A model generated the notes under the pieces. That model was not told the DNA's origin and made no database searches. It was given only the letters and a program-made list of their open reading frames with translations. Source: Ancylostoma caninum (lineage: Eukaryota; Nematoda; Chromadorea; Rhabditida; Ancylostomatidae). From it: DNA of 64,000 bases. How positions within the stretch are numbered: the first letter of the stretch is position 1; each line of letters begins with the position of its first letter. Location of the stretch: the NCBI GenBank assembly GCA_037903475.1, contig JBAJFG010000582.1, forward strand, positions 186,001-250,000. Reading direction: 5' to 3'. Below, piece by piece: positions 33,201 to 43,119 of the stretch. The translations under genes were made by a program, and so were the position numbers.

Positions 33201-34425
33201 AGTCTCTCTCACTTCGGACAGGCACATAGGCACTTGCAGGTTTGAAGCCTGCCGCAGAATAGTACAAACTGGTCAAAATATCGGAGTTTTTCAAAATTAC
33301 ATCGAGAATCAGGGGAAATCTCTCCGCGACCGCTATGTTCAGAATACCAAAAATGGGCATAACTCATCGGTGAGAGCGGTTTGGTCGATTATGAAAAGGA
33401 ATTTGAAACCAGCTTCGCAAGTTGAATAAGCTCATGTACACCTCCTTAGGAATAGCCATACTGACCATGTATACCTCTCAGGTTAGATAGCGAAAGAAAT
33501 GTTCGCAGTGAGTAGCGTTAGTGAGTAGTGAACCAATTATAAGTGTTTAGCTCAGTTGCAACTCACTCGGCACGGTTGCTCCTATGCAGATTAATGCCGT
33601 TGTCAGCAGAACCTGGAAATTTATACTCAGTGATTAGCGTGAGCGAAACAAAATAATGATAAAATAATTTCTTCCATGACTTACTACAGTTCCACATATA
33701 ATGATTTTAACAAAATAGCTGCTGAAACGTTGCTCATATTTGGCAGCACATATGGAGGCTAGTGTTCTCTCAAGAATGATAAATAACCAGCCGAAAAGAG
33801 AGAAATAAAACCCAACCAGCTGTAGGGCGACTAGCTTATTCTGAAGAACCTGGACAACATTGTTGGTACAAGCTCCCAGTACCAGGTTTCAATAACATCA
33901 TACCGAGAAATCAGAAATCCGCGCCGCTATGCAACAAATACGAGCAGTAACAATTAGGATGCGATGCAGGGAGCAGATGAGATATCCAGCTGCTATCAGA
34001 AACAGCGATGTCCTTAACAGTGGAGGTACATAGTCTGTGCTATAGACATAAAAGGAAAGGTCCAACTCTTGGGGTTTTCAGAGTGGGTAAAATTTTAGCA
34101 TATTAAACTGAAAAAGTTAAACTCTAACCATATGTAACCTCTGACAAACACATATTATTCCAGTGCCGTTCAAAGGGCAACGTACACTAAGTGATTGTTT
34201 CAGTCGCGCGTCAAGCGCACATATCCATTTGCAGTGGTGGAACATGTGTGAACCTATGTGCTAGGAGGTACATCATATCATAGACCAAATTCCTTACCTG
34301 AAGTTGGCGTGAAGATTTTTCTGAGAAGAGCAGATAAAGAAGAGTAATGAAAAAATCGGCAAATATGATACATTCATCAAGGTCTCCAAGGAAAATAAAG
34401 CATAATTAAATGCATCCAGGTCCAT
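24246..34425 (-). CDS. Sre-like nematode chemoreceptor (7TM GPCR), eight exons
   Basis: A G-protein-coupled receptor likely placed in a sensory-cilium membrane. Proposed exons, all minus: 34,425-34,298; 34,012-33,904; 33,849-33,685; 33,612-33,567; 33,362-33,213; 32,060-31,999; 31,889-31,740; 24,431-24,246. Every junction is GT-AG and the codon phases agree, giving about 331 aa, near the usual length. Helix 1 is in exon 1 (NVSYLPIFSLLFFIC) before the KNLHANFR loop (compare HxNL of the family); helix 2 has AAGYLICSLHRI; helix 3 ends in the family-type ILERTLAS and a KYEQR loop; helix 5 spans exons 6-7; LTNKYQLDENIR matches the RYQxxEN loop before helix 6; helices 6-7 are in exon 8. Exon 5 is the least certain. 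Intron 7 is 7.3 kb and full of mobile elements; the others are 54 bp to 1.2 kb. The Sre name is from motif memory; Sra or Srab are alternatives. Confidence 0.75.
24705..25369. mobile_element. Inverted-repeat element in receptor intron 7
   Basis: Ends GGCCCGTAGTAAAGTGTC and the inverted GACACTTTACTACGGTCC, about 665 bp apart, with a possible 3-bp CAA duplication. The interior is rich in GCGATGATCGC and its variants in both orientations. The inner part of the left end (ATGGCGGTGAGAT) recurs inverted at 29,843-29,856, so the element at 29 kb is a relative. Confidence 0.65.
25370..26188. other. Intronic, no feature recognised
   Basis: Unassigned intron 7 sequence between two mobile elements. It starts with a short CATT repeat (25,374-25,389). 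No splice-bounded frame fits the receptor. Confidence 0.35.
26197..27581. mobile_element. hAT-type element with GGATAACGG motifs (copy 1)
   Basis: Ends CAGGGATGAGCGGAT on the left and the inverted ATCCGCTCAGCCCTG on the right. Flanks CCACACAT (26,189-26,196) and CTACACAT (27,582-27,589) are an 8-bp target duplication with one change. Both subterminal regions (to about 26,315 and from about 27,478) are packed with TTATCCG/CGGATAA motifs. CAGGG-type ends and 8-bp duplications are hAT hallmarks. A 173-codon minus frame inside (27,260-26,739) is not a recognisable transposase. It lies in receptor intron 7. Confidence 0.8.
27651..27791. mobile_element. Possible short CAGGG-type MITE
   Basis: About 139 bp begins TACAGGGCACTATTTTGG and ends CCATAATTTTGGACCACCCTGTA. 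The ends pair imperfectly and TA flanks both. It resembles other TA-inserting MITEs in the window but the inverted repeats are weak. Confidence 0.4.
28025..28715 (+). repeat. Dispersed tandem-unit repeat (copy 1), with nested MITE
   Basis: It starts TATATAAAAGCGGAAG, a short GT/TTTG-rich stretch, and a TTGCGGAGGATGAACCGATC block, followed by three diverged ~115-base units, each with TCGATTTTATTGATTTTTCG and CTGGGGTATCNCAATNCGCTGAACAC. A second copy lies inverted at about 57,610-58,057. The first unit is split by a MITE at 28,308-28,470. Its class is unknown. Confidence 0.7.
28308..28470. mobile_element. CAGGGTG MITE, copy 1
   Basis: The 163-bp element has ends CAGGGTGTTTTTCTGGGAGT and the inverted ACTCCCGGAAAAACACACTG, flanked by TA at 28,306-28,307 and 28,471-28,472. 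It is about 90% the same as 30,946-31,110 and interrupts a tandem unit whose intact neighbours show the empty site. Confidence 0.85.
29137..29880. mobile_element. Foldback element in receptor intron 7
   Basis: Arms of about 125 bases at 29,141-29,267 and 29,677-29,798 are inverted repeats (for example GATCATCGCCCTGTTAGGAG and its complement) around a spacer of about 410 bases. The outer right end contains ATCTCACCGCCATGACA, which matches the left end of the 24,705-25,369 element in inverted orientation. Its own left terminus was not resolved. Confidence 0.65.
29881..30943. other. Intronic, no feature recognised
   Basis: Unassigned sequence of receptor intron 7. No receptor-like exon or repeat partner was noticed. 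Confidence 0.35.
30946..31110. mobile_element. CAGGGTG MITE, copy 2
   Basis: The 165-bp element has ends CAGGGTGTTTTTCCGGGAGT and the inverted ACTCCCGGAAAAACACACTG, flanked by TA at 30,944-30,945 and 31,111-31,112. It is the close relative of 28,308-28,470. TIRs of about 22 bases with TA duplication indicate mobilisation by a Tc/mariner-type transposase supplied elsewhere. Confidence 0.85.
31454..31611. mobile_element. Short relative of the 20,761 nested element
   Basis: Ends CTCTGACAACTGTGCA and the inverted TGCACAGCTATCGGAG, 158 bp in all, match the ends of the 1.56-kb element at 20,761-22,317. The centre is a palindrome around AGCAGCAACTGG/GCTGCTGCT with CGAACGGCGTAAT and ATTACGCCGTTCG arms. 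It lies in intron 7, close to exon 7. Confidence 0.65.
32061..33212 (-). other. Receptor intron 5
   Basis: Intronic in the model above. It contains a 72-codon minus frame at 32,361-32,143 with KPVLFVEKKIAGTIK at its end that I cannot assign, and the continuation of the exon 5 frame to 32,845, which is read through only if the GTGAGA donor at 33,212 is not used. Confidence 0.4.
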
Positions 34426-35430
34426 TGGCGTTGCTGTAATCAGATGTGGAAGCCAGCGCCTTTGTGCGCAAATAGCACAACGAACATACTTTAGAAATGG
34501 GTTGAACCCTAAACCCAAATGCCATTGGGACTCCACACACAAGGCCTTTATCTTAGCTGTTCGGAAATTATGAAGGGTCTTCAAATTAACATTTATGATC
34601 TTTGTGGAATCATTCAGCAAAAATAGAGATAGTAGAAGAATAAAGGAAATGGAAAGAAACTATTTTATTCTCTTCGGAAAGCTTTTATTATCTAGGGTAA
34701 TGAATAGCATTAAAATGAGACCTGAGAGACGGATGAGATAAAAATCTTGGATCCTGAAGTCTCCTTTTTCCAAGAATAAAAGTTTTCAAGAAAATCAACC
34801 TTCCTGCCTGAAGGCTAAGCTTTGTCAATAAAAAACTAATATCTATGAAACATGTAAGAGCTTTGTGAACTACGCACTTGTGGAAGTTTACCTTCTAGAA
34901 CAGGAGTGGATGGATACTACGTTTTCCGTGCTAGACTTCTCGCTTCGAAGAAAAAGTTTCTATTCCAGAAATGAGGAGACTTAAGCCTTTTCCACTAGGC
35001 CTTTTAGGCTAGAGAGTTAGAAATTCTAGTGTCTGTGAAGCAACTCTATGGACTTGGTTTCTGACCAGAAATGACATACGTGACGTCATAATCATGAGTG
35101 CCTTATGGCAGATGAGCTGAAAATCGTGTGGTGCCGTCTTGCCACGAATATGCCCAAGACCAGTTTACACCAGGTGCGTGCGTTTGACGCGTTGATGGCT
35201 AGGCGGTCTACATAGACCGTGTAGAATCTCCACAAATGGATGCGACTGACGAGTATGAATTGCCCTCCAAAGATCATCAGTATCAGGCAGTGTGATCGTT
35301 GCTGCCGTGTCCACTTAATTATAGCGGTTCAATTACCCACGATTCATTAGGGGCAGCAACTGCAAGAAGCGCTTGGCTAGTCGCTTGGCGTTCTGGCACA
35401 CTTTCGATGATGATGCAGAAATGATGCGCA
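34426..35430. other. Upstream flank of the receptor gene
   Basis: Presumed promoter region of the minus-strand receptor gene, AT-rich, without a motif that I can name. No other gene recognised. Confidence 0.35.
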
Positions 35431-35697
35431 TTAGGTAGGTTTCTGACACAAGAAATGAATAAAAGTGGAGAAAAGCAGCTTGACGGAAGTGAGGAAATCG
35501 GAGAGGCTGTTCCATAAGGCATACGCTAATATCCGCCTATTACTCTCGCGTGCACCTATAATGGCTTTTAGGCGGAAATGTGTTGCACAGCAAGTACGCT
35601 TTATAATTAGAATGCGCATATTTATTGCTGAGTCGTACAAGGTGGGAGCTATTGAGGCAGGTAGGACCGACACATTCATGAAAGCCATGAACGCCAA
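35431..35697 (-). pseudogene. Remnant of a LINE reverse-transcriptase C-terminus
   Basis: An 88-codon minus frame contains NMRILIIKRTCCATHFRLK and a YALWNSLSDFLTSVKLLFSTF block. The WNSLPDxxxxxxS...F pattern is the usual end of jockey/CR1-type reverse transcriptase proteins. No catalytic motif is nearby, so it would be a 5'-truncated copy. It differs from the 1.6-5.7 kb LINE. Confidence 0.45.
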
Positions 35698-37176
35698 CGA
35701 ATCAAAACGAGAATCCTTCTCTTTCCACTGACAAAGTTTTAAATGCGTATTTATTTCTCAGAGCAACTGCAGAGCTTCCGCAAACGAATAAATGTGCTCA
35801 TGGTTTGCGCACCTATGTACATATGTACATAGAAATAAATGCAGGCTACTTAACACTCTCAAATGGCCCCCGCGTCCTTCGTTTGCGTTCTCCCGTGCTT
35901 CGCCGGCCACTAGCAATGCAACGCTGCCGCGAACACAATCCGCCAACGAATGTGACGCAGCTCATTGGTACGTACGTGCATCGTACAGTAAGAACCAGTA
36001 TCTTATTTCCTGACATTTTTCTTCTAATGCCCACACTCATACATAGGCATGGAGAGCGGAACAAAGCATGTTCTCCTCTTCGACCACGTTGAGAAGCAGT
36101 CTTTGCATTCATTATTTTTGGGGCAATCTACATAGTAGAAGACGCAGGATACAGAGGTTGCATTGCTGGCTAATTTTCGTTCGTTCATATATTCATGAAT
36201 CTCTTCAAAACTGCTGAACTGCTGAAATCTTTGTGGGAACGACAGGCACAGATAGATGTATAAGCTAAAAAAGAAAATCTATTAACCGAAACATCACTGG
36301 TGCGCGTATCTCTGGGTTGAAAAAGAGGAGGGTGCATATGTGAAGAAAGTGCACGCGTTTTGAATAAAAATTTTGTATGATGTGCTTTTCTTTATTTTTT
36401 CGACTGTCGTCAAATCAGCGGTGTCACGAATCTCTTGCTTTTTTAGCCTTAGCTTTGGAAGAGTCCTGAAATGTGGCTAAAAACCATCCCACACAAGTAA
36501 ATGCTTTGTGGCAAAAGTTGCTGACCCAGCAGTTGGTTTTTGAAGGAACTAGGCTAGTTAGTGACTCACTGGTCTAAGTGATGCCGAACTGAGTTTAGAC
36601 GCAGCTTGCGCAGGTGCATGTTCTTTATAGGGCATTGATTGCTTACGAACAACCCGGCAGTCACTTGCAGTCGAACTCTCAGCAAGAATGAGGCGGGGGA
36701 AACTGTCAACAGATGCGTTACTCTTGTGTCTCCCATACTTTGGCAGAACGCAAAGCAGAACCGCTGCTACCTTTCATTGGCAGTAAAACCCCCTGAGACC
36801 TGGGTTGGTGGTATTGTTGTGAGCAAGGAAACACATACATGGAGCAGTCTAACCTGATGATTAAGGTTGAGTTATCGGAATTACGAAACGTAGAAGTGGT
36901 CGTCGAGAGATCATCCGTTTCCGCAGGCGACGGCGAGACTCAATTATCTACCGATAAAATATTCATTTTTTGAGCAAATATACACACTGAAACTTTCGTC
37001 CGCAACTCATACTGAGAGCTCATTACATGCCGCAGAGAGCAGAAAGATTGCAACTTTTGGTTTTTTTTTTTTTGAGAATCGACCCGCATATGCTTGAAAA
37101 CGCGCATGCGCCGACCACCGCACAGTGTGCAATTTCGCAAATCTAGCCGCTCAAAATGTATTTTTCGACCTACCTT
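35698..37176. other. No gene recognised
   Basis: Several short overlapping frames occur in the GC-richer part at about 35,860-36,100, without splice context or family resemblance. An ACCTATGTACATATGTACATAG palindrome-rich spot lies near 35,811-35,831. A T10 run lies at about 37,062. Confidence 0.35.
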
Positions 37177-37264
37177 ATCACGCCGCCATTACTGCACCAA
37201 AGTTTTGGCCGACAGTCCGCGCATACTATCGGCCAAAACTTTGGCACAGTAATCGCGGCGTGAC
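37177..37264. repeat. Long near-perfect hairpin
   Basis: Arms of about 36 bases, 37,177-37,213 and 37,229-37,264, contain ACCAAAGTTTTGGCCGA and TCGGCCAAAACTTTGG with CGCCGC/GCGGCG outer parts, around a 15-base loop. Probably the core of a small foldback element. Confidence 0.75.
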
Positions 37265-38183
37265 AAGAATACAAGTGGTTTTTTGGCGACCGATCACCTG
37301 GCGGGACATGATAGGATATCGAAAAGATACCATTTCAGTCTAACACCTCCTACGTAAAACTTATGAGTACTTTACAAGCTGTCTCTGTCTTCTACGTTGG
37401 CGTTGAATTTCCTATTTAGGATTATTTTAATAGATCTTGGAACGAGCTTTCATATTTCCCAGTAACTACATTTCTCAGGCGTGGCGGAAAAATCCAAACA
37501 GAAAAATCCAGAAACGGAAAATAGAACTATTTTTTTCACTTTTAGTAGTTTATTGCCTGAGAAATAAGCCATCGAGCACATGACCTACAGTCCCGTCGGT
37601 GCCGCCTTTAAAATCTGTGAAATAAACGCGATGTCGCGCTTGATCTATTTGAGGTGAAAGCCACATATTCGGAATCAGCGCCCTCTGTTCTATCCCATGG
37701 TCTATTTAAAATTCAGAATTTCTGAAATTTTTGCGTCAATGCTGACGTCACAGCACGCTGGCGCTAGTGACACCCGGATGCTCGTCGAATCTCACCTATT
37801 TGTATCCTCAGGTACCACCGACTCCCCGCAATCCCAAGAATCCTAATAAAACTAAAGTTTTAACAGAATATTTACAATCCAAGAAAATACAAGAAATATT
37901 TTCAATACAAGAAAACTTCGAATCTAATTTTCATTGATACTCAATATGAGACAGCAGCAGGAATGTCCATAAATAAATTTCTAGGACTACAGAACAATCA
38001 CCACAATAAGTCCAATTTTTGTGAAAACTTACACTTTGTAAATTCAACTGAAAAAATCACATTTTTGCAGCTCAAGTTGTAAAAATTTCTTTCTCAGCGG
38101 ATTTTTATTGCTTATGATTCCAGGTCATTCTGACGTGTTGGCAATGTTTCATATTTCCACGGAGGGCTAACGATTCGTCTACG

Positions 38184-38432
38184 GACGTTCGTCACTCGCC
38201 GCGCCGCCGCGCGCGAAATCGCGCGCGGCACCACCTTTTTTTTCCTTGGCGCGGACGCCGGGAGGGTGGGTATGGGGCGTTATACCTAGAGTGGGAGGCG
38301 CGGTCGAGCTCTGACCAATCGCAGAGCTGGGCCGCACCGCCCTCTCCAGGTATAACACCCCACACCCCGGGAGGGTTCGTCGCGCACTCCGCCCTTTTCG
38401 CCGCGTTCGCGAAAGGACGGGTGACGAACGTC
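38184..38432. mobile_element. GC-rich short inverted-repeat element
   Basis: Ends GACGTTCGTCAC and GTGACGAACGTC are exact inverted repeats, flanked by ACG on both sides (38,181-38,183 and 38,433-38,435), a 3-bp duplication. Inside are CGCGCGC and a GGTATAAC/GTTATACC pair. The 249-bp unit interrupts the left half of the large palindrome. A transposon family with a 3-bp target is implied but not identified. Confidence 0.7.
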
Positions 38433-38585
38433 ACGTAATCGGAAAATTCAGCTTTTTTTGTGATTTATTCATGTTTTGTCATTCCAATTAAAATATTCTT
38501 GCTTCACAGGATAAATATTAGTTCTTTCTCATTAGTTTTTACGAAGAACTAAGAAAGAGTTTTGGGATGCTCGGATTTTATCTTG

Positions 38586-38602
38586 GGGAGGGGGGGGGGG
38601 GT
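38586..38602 (+). repeat. G tract
   Basis: GGGGAGGGGGGGGGGG, one of three long G tracts on the plus strand (others at 57,116-57,131 and 61,724-61,736). Such tracts can form G-quadruplexes. Confidence 0.8.
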
Positions 38603-39950
38603 GATCCTGAGGATTTTTCTTCTGGATTTGAATGAGCAGTTCTTGTAAGAGCAGTTAACACGCTTTATTTTTTTCTTATTTTTCCTTTGAAATCGCCTCC
38701 AATCACTAATTGTCCCCATGATCCTCAGATCGTTGCAGGTGCCGTAACGAAGGCTCGCCATCGCGGTCCATATAACAGAGCAGCCTATCTTGGAGGCTCG
38801 CGCTTATCGATTGTAGAGATGTTCCTAAAACATCTGATGTCCAGTTGCACAACATGTACGCATTGATCTGCAAATAAAACGTGCAAGAGATTATTTTATA
38901 AACTGAATCTCATCAAGAATAATACATGTATAATTTGTTGCTTTTCATAGTTTTTTTTCACTTTCTCTCAAAGTACTTTGACCATCGATAAGACGTGAGC
39001 ATATTTGATTTTAATCTCAGCGTGCGTTTAGGCCGAATTATCCAGAAGAAAATACGTGCTTTTCTCACTTTCTTGTTGATGCCCCACCCATTGAAAAGAT
39101 TGAGAATAAAATTTAAAAAGAAAAACAGATAAGAATTTTAAAAAAAAAAGAAAGGAAAAGAGATAAGATAACTCCTTATTCACTGAAAATCAGATAAGTT
39201 CACTTTTCTACCGATTATTAAAGCATTTCGAAATGAAATGAAAAAGAAAGCCATAAAAATTAATTAATTGTACAAATATTGATTCTTGATGAAAATCATT
39301 TCATAAAATCATCTCATAAAGGTATCTCATAAGGACCGTTTCGCATAGACTGTGCAGTTGAACACAAAATTTCTTAGGATCATCTCTACAATCGATTATC
39401 CGGTGCGAGCCTGAAGGATACGCAGCCCTGTCATAGGGGCCGCGATAGCGAGCCCTCGCTATGGCGCCTGCAACGATCTAAGGATTATGGGGGTGCTAAC
39501 AATTGAAGACGACTCAAAGGAAAATGAAGAGAAAATGTGAAAACTGATGAAGACGTTAACTGCTATGCAAAAAGCTGTTTTTTAAATTCGGAAAAGATTC
39601 CTCGAAACAGAGTCCTCGCTCATTCTTCATTTCTTGCAGAATCCAAAGTTGACAAGACTACTACCGTATTTATCCTGGAATAATTTGGTTGAAATGATAA
39701 AATATGAGTAAGTGACAGAAATGGAATTTGCTAACCCCTATGAAATGGTGAATTTTTCAATGAAAACTTCAAAAAATGAATACTTCTTGAAGTATCGAAA
39801 GAAACCATTAACACTTCTTGGAAGTACGAAATGTAGAAAATTACGCAACACCTGAAAATAACATGGTATCATAAGCAGTAAAAGCCTTCTGAAAACGAAA
39901 TTTTTGTAACTTGAGTTGTCAAACTGATTTTTTCAGTTGAATTTACAAAG

Positions 39951-40217
39951 TGTCGTGACGATCACGACCATCAATAGAGCCATCTCAATTCTGGCGCCAC
40001 CACGATGCCTGAGTATTATACGTTGCCTGAGTGTTCGATCTGCTGCCATGTTTGGGCCGGAAGAGGACCGGAACAGTTCGACACTGCCGTCGTCCCTACA
40101 GAATCGTCATGCCCTCCGTCAACTCGGCCTGTAGGACTTGACTCTCTTTTACGCATGATTGCTTTCTTTTTCAAAAACTATTGGACACCTTGTGTTGGAA
40201 GAAGCACCGGTGCAACA
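39951..40217 (+). repeat. Probable 5' LTR of BEL1
   Basis: A 267-bp stretch starts TGTCGTGACG and ends GTGCAACA directly before the primer binding site, so it has the TG...CA form. No second LTR is present in the window, so the left boundary is inferred from the TG next to the end of the palindrome arm. Confidence 0.55.
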
Positions 40218-40229
40218 TGGTGCATCGGC
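40218..40229 (+). promoter_or_regulatory. Primer binding site of BEL1 (tRNA-Gly-like)
   Basis: TGGTGCATCGGC immediately follows the LTR and matches the primer site of the provirus at 46-56 kb. It is complementary to a tRNA 3' end of the GCCGATGCACCA type, which I associate with nematode tRNA-Gly. Confidence 0.75.
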
Positions 40230-40303
40230 TAGAATAGTTTTCTCTCCTCTCAAACACTCATTTTCATCTCTAGTATCGCCTACAAGAGAATACGTACTTT
40301 CAG

Positions 40304-40352
40304 GGTTCTCGAGGAGAAGTCGCTTCGTGGCAGGGACATCTCCTCGAGAACC
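40304..40352 (+). promoter_or_regulatory. 14-bp perfect stem in the BEL1 leader
   Basis: GGTTCTCGAGGAGA pairs perfectly with TCTCCTCGAGAACC across a 21-base loop, 75 bases after the primer site and before gag. The stem itself carries the palindrome TCTCGAGGAGA-like core. Its position suits an RNA packaging or dimerisation element; this is inference. Confidence 0.5.
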
Positions 40353-40776
40353 AGCGCGCACTGTTAGCCTCGTTTTCCTAAAAATCCGTTGTCGCGTGTA
40401 GCCGAAGAAAGCATGAGCGCGGGCAGTCAGGCTGAGGTCCGACGTCTGCGGAGGACCGGGCCAGGATGCAGCCGGGAAGGCCCGGAGTTGTAGAAGCCAG
40501 AAACCGGAGGCGCCGTTCGTAGATGGCTCCGTTCCCTCAACGGAGACAGCAACGTTGAGTTTACACGATGCTCCAGATGAATCGCCTTTTAATTCTATAT
40601 TCCAACGAATTTGAAGCTTTGCTGCCTGCTAATTTATCATGCTACTTTGCTAAAATTCTGTGGCAGAAAAATCGATTTTTTGATCGATACTCATTACTAA
40701 CATCTCACGCTTTGTATCGTACTCGTTCAGAATCTTGGGTTCAAACAGTACCACTTCCTGTTCGCAATAATTGTTA

Positions 40777-42607
40777 TGGCTACTATTCGCAGTTGCAAGA
40801 CGCAGATAACTAAGTCCATCAACAAACTCAACGAAGCTGAGAACGGTATTTATTGATTCATCGTTATTTTAAGAGTGATCTGCAGCAATAAAAAAACGCC
40901 TAGATGTCTTGACTAGTCAAAAAGCAGCATTGTTCGAGGTAATAGCAAAATCAGAAACTCTTTTAGAACACCTTGAACAGAAACTGATCGACGCCATAAA
41001 ACTTGCACGAAACACGCCTCCAAATTCTTCCAGTGTATCATTAGTCGATGTAATTGAGGAAAATTGGGAGCAACACGAAGGAGACGAATGTGAGGAGCGC
41101 GCACACGAAGCAATTATCAAAATTTCCGCCTTAATCAAAAGAATCGATATTCTCATGTCAAACCTCACTCGTGACGGCAAATCTCCTAAACCACATACAT
41201 TAACGCCTAGAAACTTGAGTATTTCGTCTAATCAAGTGAATGGCGCAGGCGACAATTCCGCACAGCGCGAACTCGATCGTCTTTCACATCTCTCACTGAC
41301 TCCGCCTTGCGACAATTCTAGTATTGTTGCAGGTGTGCCAAAAGACGCAATGGTAACGCCTTCGGTCGACCACGTCACGAACATTCAGATTGAACCATTT
41401 TAGGGAGACATTGAAAAATTCAGTGAGTTCTGATGTACATTCGACGCACTTATTCATTCTAATCCGAATATGCCTATACACCTTTCTGCTAAGTTCATTT
41501 TTTTGGAATTAGCACTGAAAGGTAACGCATCACATGTTCTCCTCGGTATCTACAACACTAGCGAAAATTACGCCTTAGCTGTTGAAATGCTGCACAAAAG
41601 GTTCAATCGGCCGCAACATGCGAGAAACGCCATCTTTCAGCATTTGAAAGACTTAGCAGAAGCCTCGTCCTCATCACTATCTCAGCGAAACACATTGTGT
41701 CAGCTGCAATCATTGCTCACGCAACTGTCAAAGTATGAGAACATTTTCTCTGCTACAGCAATGTTACGTATAGTACTTGCGAAGTTTCCAGAAAGAACTC
41801 GTCTTGAAATCGCGAGAAGAGAACACGCCTCGGGCACCATATGGAACCTAGACCAGCTGCTGGGAGGACTGGATTTATCATATTAATAGAAGAGCTAGAA
41901 GCAATAGAGAATTATCACCGCCTAGATCATGTAATGAGTCTCATGCCAATTCAGCCGTTATGTCACGTTGGCCCTCTAGATCTCCTCTTAGGAGGGAGAT
42001 TAGCATGTGTTGCTTCTGTCGGTCTTTCAAGCACTCCTTATTAAAATGTACTAGAAACATCCCAACAAGCGATAGTCGTCGCATTGTTAGAGCATACAAC
42101 CTATGTTGGAAATGCCTCAGAGAAGGACATTCTAGTAGATTCTGCGCTTTACCGCCATGCGACCGCTGCGGATATGACCATAATATTATTTTGTGTGACC
42201 ACCACAAAAGACGGCAACATTCTCCCTATCTTTGTAGATCGTCAGATGCAGAATTTCACGAACGCCGAGGTCGCTCACCAGAAAGAGTTTCACGCTCGAG
42301 TACTAAACGGCAGTCGCGGCCAGGTGCACGAAGATTATCACTAGGCTACATGCACGAAAAAAGGAATCAATCCTCCTCTCAGTCCCCCACCTCTTGCTCA
42401 CCTTCTCGGAAAGTTTCGTTCGATACGCCTGTTCACTGTTCATCCCCGATAATACGCGAAACTCATCGAGAAGATAAAAAACGCCCAACTTTGAACGCCT
42501 CCTCACAACTTGCGAGCATTCACATGCATGCGATTATTTGTCAGATTCAAGCGAAGAAAATCAGTACGCTCAAAACAGTGCATATGACTGTTTCAATATC
42601 TGTGTGA
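40777..42607 (+). pseudogene. BEL1 gag (degenerate)
   Basis: Gag builds the particle and binds the RNA. The start is probably the ATG at 40,777 (MATIRSCKTQITKSINKLNE), followed within 25 codons by stops and a frameshift. The frame at 40,909-41,403 carries the N-terminal helical region; 41,404-41,886 carries the DUF1759-type capsid (KFSEF, LSAKFIFLELALKGNASHVL, NYALAVEMLHKRF). The frame at 41,960-42,607 has the nucleocapsid: CFCRSFKHSLLKC, then CWKCLREGHSSRFC, then CDRCGYDHNIILCDHH. At least two frameshifts and two nonsense codons separate these parts. Confidence 0.75.
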
Positions 42608-42852
42608 ATTCCTTTAGTGCAAAAAGCCCAGAAACAAAAGCTAGCTCAGGGCAGACTCCTACGCCTAACCCTTTGTCCAGCCTTATGGTTGTTGATGCAC
42701 AAGTATTCAATCAAGCGAATCAATCATACGAAAAGCTGACTGCGCTGCTGGATTCAGGGTCGCAACCAAGCTTTATTACAACGCCTCGGATTAGCCATCA
42801 AAAATCAGCAACATATAACGATCATCACCTTGGGAGGACAAGCAACAACTGA
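42538..42852 (+). pseudogene. BEL1 aspartic protease, N-terminal part
   Basis: The retropepsin-like protease follows gag in BEL/Pao elements. LLDSGSQPSFIT keeps the catalytic DSG. The frame breaks after this at about 42,830, and a further GQATTERGGTVQVKFKDCRG-like piece in another frame continues the domain to about 42,930. No reverse transcriptase follows. Confidence 0.65.
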
Positions 42853-43119
42853 AAGAGGAGGTACTGTTCAAGTAAAATTCAAAGATTGCCGTGGAAAAGT
42901 TTCATCTATAGCTATACGTTAAAGATACTCTCACGACACCTCAACCCACGCCTTATATCACCGTGGAAGATAAGGACGCACTCTCATTCTTAGGCATTGA
43001 GCCTTCATATGAAAATACAAAACGCCTTCTATCCGATATCGTTATCGTATGGACCATTATTGGGAAGTTCTGACGCAAAACCCTCGCCCATGCTTCCTTC
43101 AGGACTTGTGCTAACCATT

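Larger units (their letters stand above)
38030..39953. repeat. 1.9-kb imperfect palindrome
   Basis: Outer arms (38,036-38,160 and 39,825-39,953) match as reverse complements, for example ACACTTTGTAAATTCAACTG and its complement. Inner arms (38,711-38,880 and 39,340-39,495) also match, with ATCGATTGTAGAGATG and CATCTCTACAATCGAT. The centre, about 38,890-39,330, is AT-rich. The left side carries an extra GC-rich insert (38,184-38,432). The BEL/Pao LTR at 39,951 abuts the right end. This could be a large foldback transposon or two inverted copies of one element. Confidence 0.65.
39951..43100 (+). mobile_element. BEL/Pao retroelement, 5' part (element BEL1)
   Basis: A probable 5' LTR, a tRNA-Gly-like primer site, a leader, a decayed gag and the start of protease follow in order on the plus strand. 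The sequence then runs into dispersed repeat R near 43,100; reverse transcriptase, integrase and 3' LTR are absent. BEL/Pao assignment rests on the DUF1759-type capsid region, the three-knuckle nucleocapsid and the LLDSGSQPSFI protease motif. Several frameshifts make it dead. Confidence 0.8.

Noticed and set aside
38192..38434. GC-rich 80-codon frame as a gene
   Set aside because: It lies entirely inside a short inverted-repeat element.
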